Assembly (NCBI GenBank): GCA_024305405.1
Contig: JAKNDB010000070.1
Span: 490,001 to 554,000 of the forward strand
Direction: 5' to 3'
From: Dirofilaria immitis
Taxonomy: Eukaryota > Nematoda > Chromadorea > Rhabditida > Onchocercidae
Length of the DNA: 64,000 bases
This document shows, piece after piece, positions 35,701 to 47,295 of the stretch. A program made the position numbers and the translations under genes. Within the stretch, counting starts at the first letter, position 1. Every line of letters starts with the position of its first letter. The notes under the pieces were generated by a model. That model did no database searches. It worked only from the letters and a program-made list of their open reading frames with translations, and had not been told where the DNA came from.

Positions 35701-38700
35701 TTTTCTGGTTATGTTATAGAAGATATTCCATCTCCTACTTTTTTATTTAGTACGATTTTAAATTTGAACTGACAATAAGAATATTAATTTACTTAATTTT
35801 CAATTTTTTGTGTTTTGAAATATCAATTATTATAGCTTCAACGAATACTTTTTCATTGTTGGCTCTTCTGAATGCAGATTTACTTGGCTACAATTCAGAT
35901 GGTGCTAAGCAAGGTGCTTTATTTATTTTTAATAACAAATTTTACTAATTTTCTCTAATTTTTAATTGTATTAAGTATTATATAAAATGAAATATTCTAA
36001 GCAGCGTGCTTCTTGATTGCGACAATTTAATTCGAAACAACAATGAGATGATAGAAGATAATATATGCTATATTTAATTTGAGGAAATAAGTCAACGCTA
36101 GATCATTATTGCTCACCACAAAATTTTAAGTACATTATTATCTATTGGGTTAATTCTAAAATTCAATACATCATTATCTATTGGACTAATTCTAAAATTC
36201 AAGAAATAAATGGTTTTATTTTTCAAATGAAAATTGTTGAGCTTCAGACTTAAATATTCAAATCGTTGAATTAAAAGAAATGTTGCGAAAGTCGTGCTAT
36301 GAACTTTTTTCAAAAATTTTAAATTTCATTATATCAGTTTTGTGTTAATGTTTTAGTCATTTTATCCGAGTAACTAAATGATTTTCTTTTTCTTTTTGTG
36401 ATAGATAAAATTTTCAAATTGATGATTACTGAGTTTTGCAAAGCGTTTTTTACGAATATTGATGACTTTAATAATAGGCCCTATTGGTCTTGATTTTAAC
36501 ATTCATTTTTTCGAAGTTTTCAAACAGAAATCTTTTTGCAGATAGTCGAGGATTGGTATGTTTGACGAAACTTCTGAAATCTCGCATCATACCTATTATA
36601 TTTTTGGTCTGTAATTCTAACAAATTATCAACTTTACCAATATCACTACGTTCTCTAGTTCTTTATCATTTCCAAATTCCGACACTTACCGAAGATGATC
36701 GAAAATCCATAATTATGCATGAACTTGTTGAATCAAATCTTATTGATATCGCTGCTATCGGTTATCAGACAAGCGTAAGTTGTTCTCGATTCTTTTCTTC
36801 TTTGGAATTTATCATTTTGTTTGAATTTATAATTATATTATTTTAGTGTATTTCGAGTTATGTCAGTTCAAAAAATCTGAATATCAATAAATTACATGAA
36901 AATTGAAAGCTGAAAATTTTGAAACATTTAGGGATTTACTTTATCTGATTTGCATATTCTGTTATCGGATGCATCATTTCGAAAAGACGCTACAAATTCG
37001 TGAGTTTCTTTTTGTTACCATTCAAGTAACAAAGTTAATATAATCAGGATGCATACTGTTTTCGAGTATTTGAAATTTTTATAGACCGATGCTGAAAACT
37101 GAACACTTCATGTGGGCAATTGATGAGCGTAACAAGAGATTGGCTGATAAAATTGGAGCACCCACTGTAAGTTATATCAATCAATAATTTTTGTATTTGA
37201 TTGAAAAGGCTGTGGATAAATCATTTTGTGTGTAATATAATCATAACTATAATAATCTTACTGAAATTCAATTTGTTTTTTAGAAAACCGTAATGATATT
37301 CGAATCATTGATATTTAGAAGTTATTAAAAATTATGGACTGGGGTTAAGGTATTAATATCCTAATTTGCTTTCCCTAGTTTGCATTTCTTATTCCATCCA
37401 TCTTCTTCATTTCTGTACATGTTAGTCAGTGATACGTAACACTAATCATTTGTGGACAGGAATTTGAAAAGATCAATTAATACAGAAAAATTTTTGAAAA
37501 ATAAATCTCTAATTTTGAATTCTTCAAGATTTTATGATATGATGTTTTTATTTATGAGTTTAGAGCTTATTATTTTAAAATATACGATTTTTCCGTTTCA
37601 TACTTAGACAAAATTGTAGATACCAAAAGTGACATGGGACGATATTGGAGGTTTAGATGATGTTAAGCAAATTGTTATTGAAAGTCTAATTCTGAATTTG
37701 CAAGCGAAGAAGAATATGAAACGTAGTGGTGTTTTGTTATATGGTCCTCCTGGTTGTGGTAAAACACTTATTGCTAAAGGTTCTAATTTGGTTGATATGC
37801 CATTGATAGCTGTGTTATTGAGACTTGATTAAACATCATGTTACATTAGAAACTAGAACTTTTTCATGACGGAGAGCTATGAGATTAATAGTGTATTTTT
37901 ATTAGTATTGAATTGCAAAAGCTTAAATGAAAAGACAAAACAGTTTCTTTATAAATTTTTTGATGCTAGAACACTGAAGATATATATCCTTGACTGTTAT
38001 TTTGCAGCTGTCGCAAATCAATTTAAAATTACTTTTTGAGCGTGAAAGGGCCTGAACTTCTCAACAAATATGTTGGTCAGAGCGAAGCAAATGTTCGCAG
38101 AGGTAATATGTGTTTTAGTAATTTGGATTATACATACTGATGATAATATATTTGAACTGTATTATGCATTATTTTAAATACATGTTTCTGTAGTGATACA
38201 GTACTGTAGATATTTGACATTTGCTCTATCAATTTTTTTAGTTTTTGATAAAGCTCGAATGGCTGAGCCCTGTGTATTATTCTTCGATGAACTCGATTCT
38301 CTCGCTTCTAGACAGGGTCGCTGCGGTGATTCCAGTCGTGTAGTTGATAAGTATGTTTATTAATTATAATTTAAAATATCAGTCCAAATATTTAGGGTCT
38401 GTGCTCTATCTAATTTTTTCTGGCAATGTGGATGTTTTCGTTATTTGCATTATTCAATTCATACTTACTTTCAGCATTGTATCACAATTGACTACAGAAT
38501 TAGATTGCCTAGAAGACTCAAAAATCTTTATTTTGGGTGCTACAAATCGGCTTGATTTGTTGGATTCATCGCTACTGAGATCGGGAAGGTAGTCTAAAAG
38601 ACTTATATATGTTCTCTCATTATTTAGAAACTTTTCTATTTAATCATTCATTTTAGCTGCTTATTTAATTGACTCATTCTTATTATTTCTTTTTTATTCA

Positions 38701-39335
38701 TTCTTTGCTTAATTTAAGGTTTGACAAAGTCATTGAAGTCAGCGGAACAAGAGATGTTGTAACACGAGAATGTATACTCCGTGCAGCTAGCCGAAATATA
38801 ACATTTGCTGATGGCGTTAATTTGAAAGAAATTGTGTGTCATGAATGAATTTATCTACAAACAGAAGCTGACAGCTTAGTTTATTTCTGGAGTACCACCG
38901 ATGCATCATTGGAAGTTATTGAGAAAATTGTTAGGAGTATAATATAATTCGTGAAATTTTTGATGTGGGATTGAATGTAATAGTGGTCCTTTAAAATAAT
39001 GTTCAAAATAAGTATGAACTTTGTTAATAGAATTTCGTAATTTGTTGGTTAAAATGTAATTTTGTATAAATCAGCTTTTATTTGCAGCACATTTTTCATG
39101 TAATGAAAATTTCAGATAAAGCGTTTCTTATTTTATTTTTATTTATTTTCTAAAAATTTTCTCTTTAGGCAGAGTTATGTGGTCATCTATCATCAGGAGC
39201 AGATTTGCATGCAATAATTTCTCGTGCACAAATGGATGCAATACGAAAGCGGATCGAAGCGATAGAAGCTGGATTAGCATTACCTGAGGAACAGCTATTA
39301 ATCACGCAAGATAATTTAAAAATGCAGTAGAAGAG
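32744..39335 (+). CDS. prx-6: Peroxisome biogenesis AAA ATPase PEX6 (3' end unresolved)
   Basis: PEX6 joins PEX1 in the hexamer that extracts ubiquitinated PEX5 from the peroxisome membrane. Well-supported exons: 32744-32907, 33438-33662, about 34292-34401, 34769-34847, 35003-35074, 35403-35696, 35836-35913, 36405-36486, 36542-36774, 36932-36999, 37085-37166, 37620-37779, 38008-38102, 38242-38350, 38475-38588, 38719-38833, 39169-39335. D1 has a Walker A ending in Lys (GSPGSGKK) and a degenerate Walker B ([11 protein letters not shown]). D2 is intact: [63 protein letters not shown]. One base is missing at each of A5 32822-32826, T3 33469-33471, A5 33499-33503, T5 35849-35853, T5 38033-38037 and A5 39318-39322. 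The junctions at 33662-34401 and 36486-36542 remain out of phase. The last exon ends in a donor (AGAGGTCAGT), so a further short 3' exon is expected but was not found. Start is either ATG 32744 or ATG 32770. Confidence 0.85.
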
Positions 39336-42300
39336 GTCAGTTTTTCTTTGATTTCGTTTTTAGAATAAGGATGAATTTGGTGAAGTTAAAAATTTAATCT
39401 AACTATTTGAAGTTGCCTTTCGGCTTGTTTTTCTAAACTACTGTAGAAAAATCATTAGTTGTTGAAACGACTCCTTTAAAAATTTGGACCCGAAAAATTA
39501 ATGATTAAACAATTGCAACAACCGATCTTGTGGAAAACGATGTTTCAGATGATTCCATCATCTGGCGCAAATTGCAGACAGTTACATGGTCTCTAACTTC
39601 TAAATATTGATACATTAAGATCTAGATTTTTCGATTGCCTAGAAATAATATTTTATCATGTTATTTTTCACAAAAACTCGTTAAAATACTTGAGTTGTGT
39701 AATTTTTTCTACATTCATATTTATTTTGTCTCATTCTTGTTTTTTTCTTTTTTAAAATTGTGCTTGCCAAAATTCATTTACTCTTTGATCCTGCTCACAT
39801 TACACTGTATCTATTTGCTTGTACCTTGACTTTTCTTTTGCGATGAATTTGCAGTGAAATGCATTTTTTAATATTTTATATTGATGTTTAAATTATGTTT
39901 TATTTGTTGGAAATTTCTTTATTTTTTGGCCTTTTAAAATTCACTGTTAACACAATTCTCGTTATCGTCTTTCATATATCTTATATGAGAAAAAAAAATT
40001 TGGATGCTGCGTATCGATGTCTGCTGTAATGATTCATCGCCGAAACTTTTCATTGTATCGTTCATATCGGATAGAATAAATCAACCGGAATTACTTTTTT
40101 TTCATTTTTGATTATTATTAAGATGTTTATCCATAAGTAATCCACCAATTTATATTATCTCTACTGGAATAATGAATGTTATGGTGTTAAATATCTCAGT
40201 GATGTTGGAATCATAAATTCGATAAAACTTTCATAGAAGAAAAGTCCTATTTGCCCTATGCTTTGTAATCTATCAGTGAATAGAATTATCAGGTCGATCA
40301 ATTAAGGAATACTATTAAAAATCGAATATAAGCATCAAGCATTTGAATCTATCAGATGAATCTGTCCTTAATGGTATTTTCATCATCAATTTCAAGCTTT
40401 TCTTAAACTTTTACCAGTTTTTTTTTGTTAGGAGAAGAGAATGAAGTTTGTAAATAGTAAATTTGATTAGCTTCAATATTTTAGATAAGGTAAAATGAAA
40501 ATGCGGATGAACATTGTTTATTTATTTATAATACTCATTTTATATTTTTTCAATTCTTTATTTGCTTAAAAAGACAAAATGTTTATTAATCTTTTTAGTG
40601 GAATCAAAATTTTTATAATTTTTTTATCTGCCTGGAGATAAATTTTTAGATGAGTTCTCATCATAAAATGACATAAAAATCAAAAAAATAAAAGCTCATT
40701 TATAACTTTCGATGAGTAGTTTTATCTGAACATTTTAATTGCATTCCTTTAAATTTGCAATAAATTTTTGTAGCAATAATTTCAACTACTTATATTTTCC
40801 GATCTCTTCTTCATTCTAAATTCGATTTTTCTTTTGAATTTTTAAATAATACAAATAATTGACTTTGTCCTGTTCTATTTCTGATTTGTTGTTGTTGAAT
40901 GGAAATCATTTTATCACATGTAAGATCATTTATCATTCTTAATTAAAAGAAAAAAATCAACGAACTATGAAAAGGTCATACATAATCTATCGATTCTTTT
41001 ATACATATTGCTTCGTCATAAATATTTGTTACAAATTCTCGATGATTAGGAATGATAAGACTTAAAATATTCCATTCGCTAAACTTTTGATTGCTATATA
41101 TATTAACGTATTTTATATATTTTTTACACAGTGAAAACAGCGATATTTGGCAAATTATAAAAGTGTAAATAACTCAGAGAAATATCATTGGAATCTTTTT
41201 CCCTTTTTCGTGTGGCCAAAAATTTTTAAGATAAAGTTTATACTAATTTTAATTGACACTGTTACGGTTTTATTGCCTAAGAATTATTTCTAAAAAACGA
41301 TTCTTTAATAGGTACATTTTACTGAATTATTTTCTAAGTGATGAAGTAAAATGTCGGACAGATTGTTGAATTATCTAAATTTAAAGAATAAAATTTTAAT
41401 CATTTCATAAAACGATTATTTGCATTTCTCGATTTGATTTTCCCATATCTTAAATTGTCCTTGAAGAAGGGTTATGATAATAGATTTTAAATGTTCTTTC
41501 ACTTTTGTTACTATTGAAGAATGGGAGAAAAGAGAACACTATTTATTGAACTGGAAACTTTTCTAGACACGTTGTTTTTCAAACTAACTTTGATAATTTT
41601 TTAAGAAATAATATTTTAAGTTCAAATATAATCAAATGATAACATCAGATTCCACGATTTTCAATGGTTCAAAGTTAGCAATAGTTTTGATGGAAGCACA
41701 TTTTTTCGCTTTAGAAGATAAAACTGATTTTAGCAATTTAATAAAATTTAGAAATTAACAATTTTGGAAGCGTCAAATTTTTAAAATATAAAAAATTGTT
41801 ATAAAAACTTTTTCAATTTCTTATTTATAATTCAATTTTGCTATGAAAAATAAAGAAAACTGTACAGTTAAGAAGAAAAAATTTGCATTTATGTATGTAA
41901 ATTTTACATTGAATTGAGCAAATAAATTTGCATTAAATTAAAGAATATAATAAAATGAAAAAAAGTGAGGCAAATTTATCAAATATCATTCATTTATTTA
42001 TATTTATTGTGGTAAAATTGATAATGAATTTTAAAATTATGCAAAACATTTCATTGGTGATAATCATTTCGATGGTAAGTATGATAGTCATTTTGATGAT
42101 GAATATATGATGATAATAATTTTGATGATGAATATATGATGATAATCATTTTGGTGATGAATATATGATGATAATCGTTTTGGTGATAATCATTTTGATG
42201 AAAAGAAAAATGGGAAAAGAATTTTCCTTTTTTTCCTTCTTTTAATTTTATTTTTATCAAAATCTTTAATTAATTTTAATTGGATATGAAGAAATGAACA

Positions 42301-42584
42301 AATAATTTAATAATTATATATATGTCATTTGCAAACATTGATATTTTTTCCGTTCTGTCAATCATGAAAAATCTCATAGAGCATACATTTCTTTATCATT
42401 AAAATCCATTATCACTATCTGATTATTATAGTTGAAATTAATATAATGCAATATTTAACTTATCCATCTGTATATTACAGTGTCATTTTAATTTATGAAA
42501 AAATGAGCCATTCGAAATGATATATTTAATTTTTACGCTTCGTTATTTTAAATCATTTACTGAAAGTTTGAAAATAAGCTCCAC
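39336..42584. other. Intergenic region downstream of prx-6
   Basis: No gene recognised apart from a possible missing last exon of prx-6 in its first kilobase. AT-rich throughout. It ends in a tandem repeat (42058-42201) next to the 18S rRNA relic. Confidence 0.6.
42058..42201. repeat. Short tandem repeat, about 33-bp units, 4-5 copies
   Basis: Units of the form TTTTGATGATGAATATATGA followed by TGATAATCA repeat with variants (TTTTGGTGATGA, ATAATAATTTTG). The array lies about 380 bp upstream of the rRNA relic. Confidence 0.8.
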
Positions 42585-43492
42585 TCCTCATTATAACAGC
42601 TATAATGTACTTGATGTTGATTATCCAACTTGGATAACTGTGGCAATTCTAGAGCTAATACATGCACCAAAGCTCTGACTTTTTGAACGAGCGCATCTAT
42701 TAGATTAAAACCAATCGGAACAAATTTGATTTGATCCGTTAATTTGGTGACTCTAAATAGCTATAGCTGATCGCATGGTCTTGTACCGGCGACATATCTA
42801 TCAAGTGTCTGCCTTATCAACTTTCGATGGTAGTTTATGTGCCTACCATGGTTGTAACGGGTAACGGAGAATAAGGGTTCGACTCCGGAGAGGGAGCCTG
42901 AGAAACGGCTACCACATCCAAGGAAGGCAGCAGGCGCGCAAATTACCCAATCTCAGAATGAGGAGGTAGTGACGAAAAATAACGAGACCGTTCTCTATGA
43001 GGCCGGTTATCGGAATGGGTACAATTTAAACCTGTTAACGAGGATCTATGAGAGGGCAAGTCTGGTGCCAGCAGCCGCGGTAATTCCAGCTCTCAAAGTG
43101 TATATCGTCATTGCTGCGGTTAAAAAGCTCGTAGTTGGATCTGCGTCTTAGGACTTGGTCCATCCAAATGGATGTGAACTAAAATCCTAGACTAATATTA
43201 CAAGTTTTCTAATGTTACCTTAATTGGATGCATATAGTAGCTAGTAAGCACCACCAGGAGTGTAGCCTGCGGCTTAATTTGACTCAACACAGGAAAACTC
43301 ACTTGGTCTGGACACCGTGAGGATTGACAGATTGAGAGCTCTTTCATGATTCGGTGGTTGGTGGTGCATGGCCGTTCTTAGTGGCGCATGGTCGTTCTTA
43401 GTTAGTGAAGTGATTTATCTGGTTTATTCCGTAACAAGCGAGATTCTAGCCTATTAAATAGTTACTGGATAATTTTGTCCATACAACTTCTC
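42585..43492 (+). rRNA. Degenerate, internally deleted 18S rRNA copy (relic)
   Basis: Runs of small-subunit rRNA are unmistakable: CTGTGGCAATTCTAGAGCTA, GGAGAGGGAGCCTGAGAAAC, AAGGAAGGCAGCAGGCGCGC, GGTGCCAGCAGCCGCGGTAA, then CACCACCAGGAGTGTAGCCT and CTAGCCTATTAAATAGTTAC. The 5' end and roughly the last fifth are missing. A central part (from the V4 region to just before the CACCACCAGGAGT helix, several hundred bases) is deleted, with the join at about 43205-43245. A 20-bp segment is duplicated in tandem (43362-43381 and 43382-43401). Many point changes hit conserved positions, such as GGAGTGTAGCC for GGAGTGGAGCC. No 5.8S or 28S follows. This is a dead nuclear copy, not a working rRNA gene. The sequence resembles nematode, particularly spirurid, 18S. 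Confidence 0.93.
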
Positions 43493-46354
43493 GTATTTGT
43501 AGCAAGTTTTAAAATAAACTATCGCATTATTCAAGTAATCTTAAAATCAGATTAAAATTCTCGTGCTATCGTTACTTATCATAATGCTACATCAAAATCT
43601 AATCTGATATTATTGAACGAATCAATAATATTACATTAACCTTACGATATTTATTTTTTCCATTGATCAACTTGGGGATTGAATATGAAGTAAAATTATG
43701 CTTCAAGATGCCTTATCGCCTAATTCAAATTAATTTGAATGATTTGATTATATTTTAAAATATCGACAAAAATACTAATAACCTTATTATAACGAGAAAA
43801 TACATGCTATTTATTTATTTATTTTTCGCACATTTTAGGTTACTGTTTCGAGAATCTTCTCCACTTTCGAGAATTTTTTTTCACACATTGTCGTAATATT
43901 TCAAAACTGGAAAAATTTTATTTCATTAAATTGAAGAGTACTTGATATCTTGAAATTAATGGACGAACTTTTTATTATCATCGAATTGAAATAAATTTTG
44001 ATGATCAAAAAGATTGCATTCAGTTATAAAATAAGTAATTTATCAAGAAAAAAAGATACTAAAAATGAAAATTAAGCGATTTTCTTAAATTACTTCATGT
44101 AATCCTTCAAATTCTTTCTTTTGCCTTTCATAATTATCATTATTATTCTTATCAAATGGTCAAGAATTTCTTTAATTTCCGAATGAAATTTCAAATATTT
44201 GATTTTAGAGCAAATAATAATATTGTATATGCCATTATTTTTTTTAGAATTTTATTGATAATTCAATATAAAATATAATTTTTTTAATTTCCCAACAAAT
44301 AATATTATGCCCTGATAATCTTTTCTTTTGACCTAAATTTTATAGTCAATAATATTTTTGCATCTCTCAAAATTTTGAAGAATTTTTCTTTCATCCTATT
44401 GCTTTTTCGCATAAATTATTAGGTCATAATTTTGACCTTTCAATATCAATTCCAATAAATACGATGCTGACAAATTTTCGATTCATATTAAGATCCATTT
44501 TTCATTATTATATTTTAAAATTTATCATTTGTAGTCCTATTAGCACTGATAGTTGTTAGCTCAAATTTTCATTTTTTTGTTTGAATGATCTGTTAATAAT
44601 TTATTCTCATTTGATATTTGATTTTTCAATATAATGAAGTTTTTGAGGACAGATTAGTCTCTTCCGTTAATCTTATCATCGTTCATATCATTATGTCAAG
44701 AAGTTAAAATATTGATAAGAAACAAAGAATATTTTATTATTCAAGGCATTGTTAGAACATCAGTTTTTTTCTGTGATATAGAAAATTATGAGAAGATATT
44801 CTTATCATTGTCGTTCTTTTTTTATTTTCTATTATCTTATATATTTATAGCTTAATATTTTTCTATTTCTCGAATTAAAATTTATTCTTCTTCTTCTATT
44901 AAAAAAATTTTGATTTAATTTCCCTCGAGAATACCTATAATCTTATTCCTCTCGAAAAGTAAGATATAACTGAAAGTCGACTTCATTAAAGAGTTTATTA
45001 AAATAGAAAGATTGTGTGATATCAGCTACTATTCTTCATTGCTATATTTAATATAAGAAGGAAGAATAATTTTAATTCGAGAATTAGGAAAATATTAAAC
45101 TATAAATATATAAAATAAAAAAAACGATAATGACAAGTTTGATTTTTTAATTATTTCTATTTTTTTTATCAAAGAATTGATAATTATTTATTATTTTAAA
45201 TTTTTATTATTCAAAATTCTTTTTGTAATAACAAAATTCTATGCTTTCAATTTTCTTATCAAACAATTCTGTTTGATATATCAGTGTAATATCTTTCAAA
45301 TGTTATTAATTTTATTTGGTAATTTAAAATTAAATAATTATTTGGAATTTTAAATAGGAATTCTTTTCTAAAGAATATATCAACAAATTTGTTTATTATT
45401 GTTTTTCTATTGTTTTTGTTTTTTTTCTTTTAAACTAAAACGTTTATTAAAATTTATTAAATAATGAAACGAATATTTAATGCTTGAAATTTATTCATTT
45501 ATTTTATTATCACAAAGAATCATACAATGTATCGTTTAATTTTTAATGCAAAATTATTTTCTTTTAAAATTCGAACTGTTTAAATTATTCAGAATTATCA
45601 GTATTCTGTACCCACAACTGTAATTATTTTCGTTTAAAATTCGAACTGTTTAGATTTAGACGATTCAGAATCATCGTTATTCTGTATTCATAATTATTGA
45701 AAATATTTTTAAAAATATACAACAAAATTATTTTACAATATTTAATGAAAATAATGAATGGAATGGTTTATATTCAAACCTTTATTTGTTACTTTTGTTT
45801 GCGATTATAATATTTTAGAATTCTTCCGAGATGATAATTTTTAAACATTGAAATTATCTGCATGATATAAAAATAGATTAGCAAGATTATTCATTCGATT
45901 ATCATTCTTTTATCCACCTATCGTATATTCTATTTTCTTTTTTCTTAACATCTGATCTGATAAACTATTGCTGATCGGATTGGCAGCTATTAATCCATCA
46001 TTAATACGAGAAATTTTTGTCGTTCATTTTGAAAGTCTCTGCAAAGCAATGATTAATTATGATTAATATTAGATACTATCATACTAAATTATCTGAATAA
46101 ACAAATTATATGAGATAAAAAAAAAAAAAGCGGCCCATTGTTTTCCTCAAATAATAAAGGAAAATATATTCGTTCCCCGTTGAAAACAATTTTAATCAAT
46201 TTTGGCAACGGATGAAGATTCCTTCATGGTCATTTTTCTATGTATGTAAATATACATGCCATATCATGCTGAAATATATTTATTAAAACGAGTTTTCTTT
46301 TTTTTATTGTTTTTCTTTCGTCTATATTTAACTGCTACAGCATTGATATTATTT

Positions 46355-46603
46355 TGTTGATAATTTGTTTTCTTGATAATTTGATTTATTGATAAATTGT
46401 TTTCTTGATATGAATTGATTTCTTGATGAATTGATTTCTTGGTAAATTGATTTCTTGATTATTTGATTTCTTGATGATTTGATTTTTGGATAAATTGATT
46501 TCTTGATGATTAGCATTAACGGACACATCCATCCGGATTTCTTGATGATTAGATTTCTCGATTATTTGATTTCTTGATGATTATCATTAACGGCCACATC
46601 CAT
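46355..46603. repeat. Degenerate tandem repeat of TTGATTTCTTGATGAA type
   Basis: About a dozen units of 16-19 bp, varying as TTGATAATTTGATTT, TTGATGAATTGATTTC or TTGATGATTTGATTT. A longer element, CATTAACGGMCACATCCATC, occurs twice in it (near 46513 and 46584), so part of the array was duplicated as a block. Confidence 0.75.
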
Positions 46604-47078
46604 CTAATCATATTTGAAACACTAATGCTGATTTAGGATTATTAATAAATCTGTTTATGTCGATTTTCAATAATTCGTCCTTCTGAAGAAGAAGAAGAAA
46701 AAAAAGAAAGCAAGAAAATGAAATGAAGCAAGAACGAATAAGAGAGGCGTAAAAAAGTAGAAAAAGAAGTCTCAGATAAAAAGTATTGAAAAAAAAAGTT
46801 GAGCGGGAAGAGTTGGAAAAACGTTTATAAAAAAAAAAAAATTGAAACAATTATTTTCATTGAAAAGGACATCATTCTTTTACTTTATTTTCTGAAATTT
46901 AGAATTTTTTTCTTAAAATTTACTTTTTTTTAAATACTATTCTGCTATTGTTTACTTTTCCTTCTTTTAGACTTTCTCATTCAAAATTTATTTATTTATT
47001 TATTTGTAAACAATCGATTATTTTATTCATTAGAAAATAAAATGAACGATGATAAATGCATGCAATTGCATACATATT

Positions 47079-47295
47079 ATTATTATTATTATCAGTATTA
47101 TTGATATCATTATTATCATGAATATTATTGATATCACTATTACTATCAATATTGTTAATAACATTATTAGCAGTATTATCATTATTATTAATAATTATCT
47201 TTATTAATTGTTATTAATACTATTATTGTTATTAATCACTATTATTTATTATTGTTATTATTATTACTATTATTATTGTTATTATTATTGTCGTA
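47079..47295. repeat. TTA/ATT/ATC microsatellite
   Basis: Interrupted trinucleotide sequence, mostly TTA and ATT with ATC variants. A comparable tract occurs at 58857-58967. Confidence 0.85.

Noticed and set aside
42969..43151. 60-codon open frame
   Set aside because: Lies wholly within the 18S rRNA relic.
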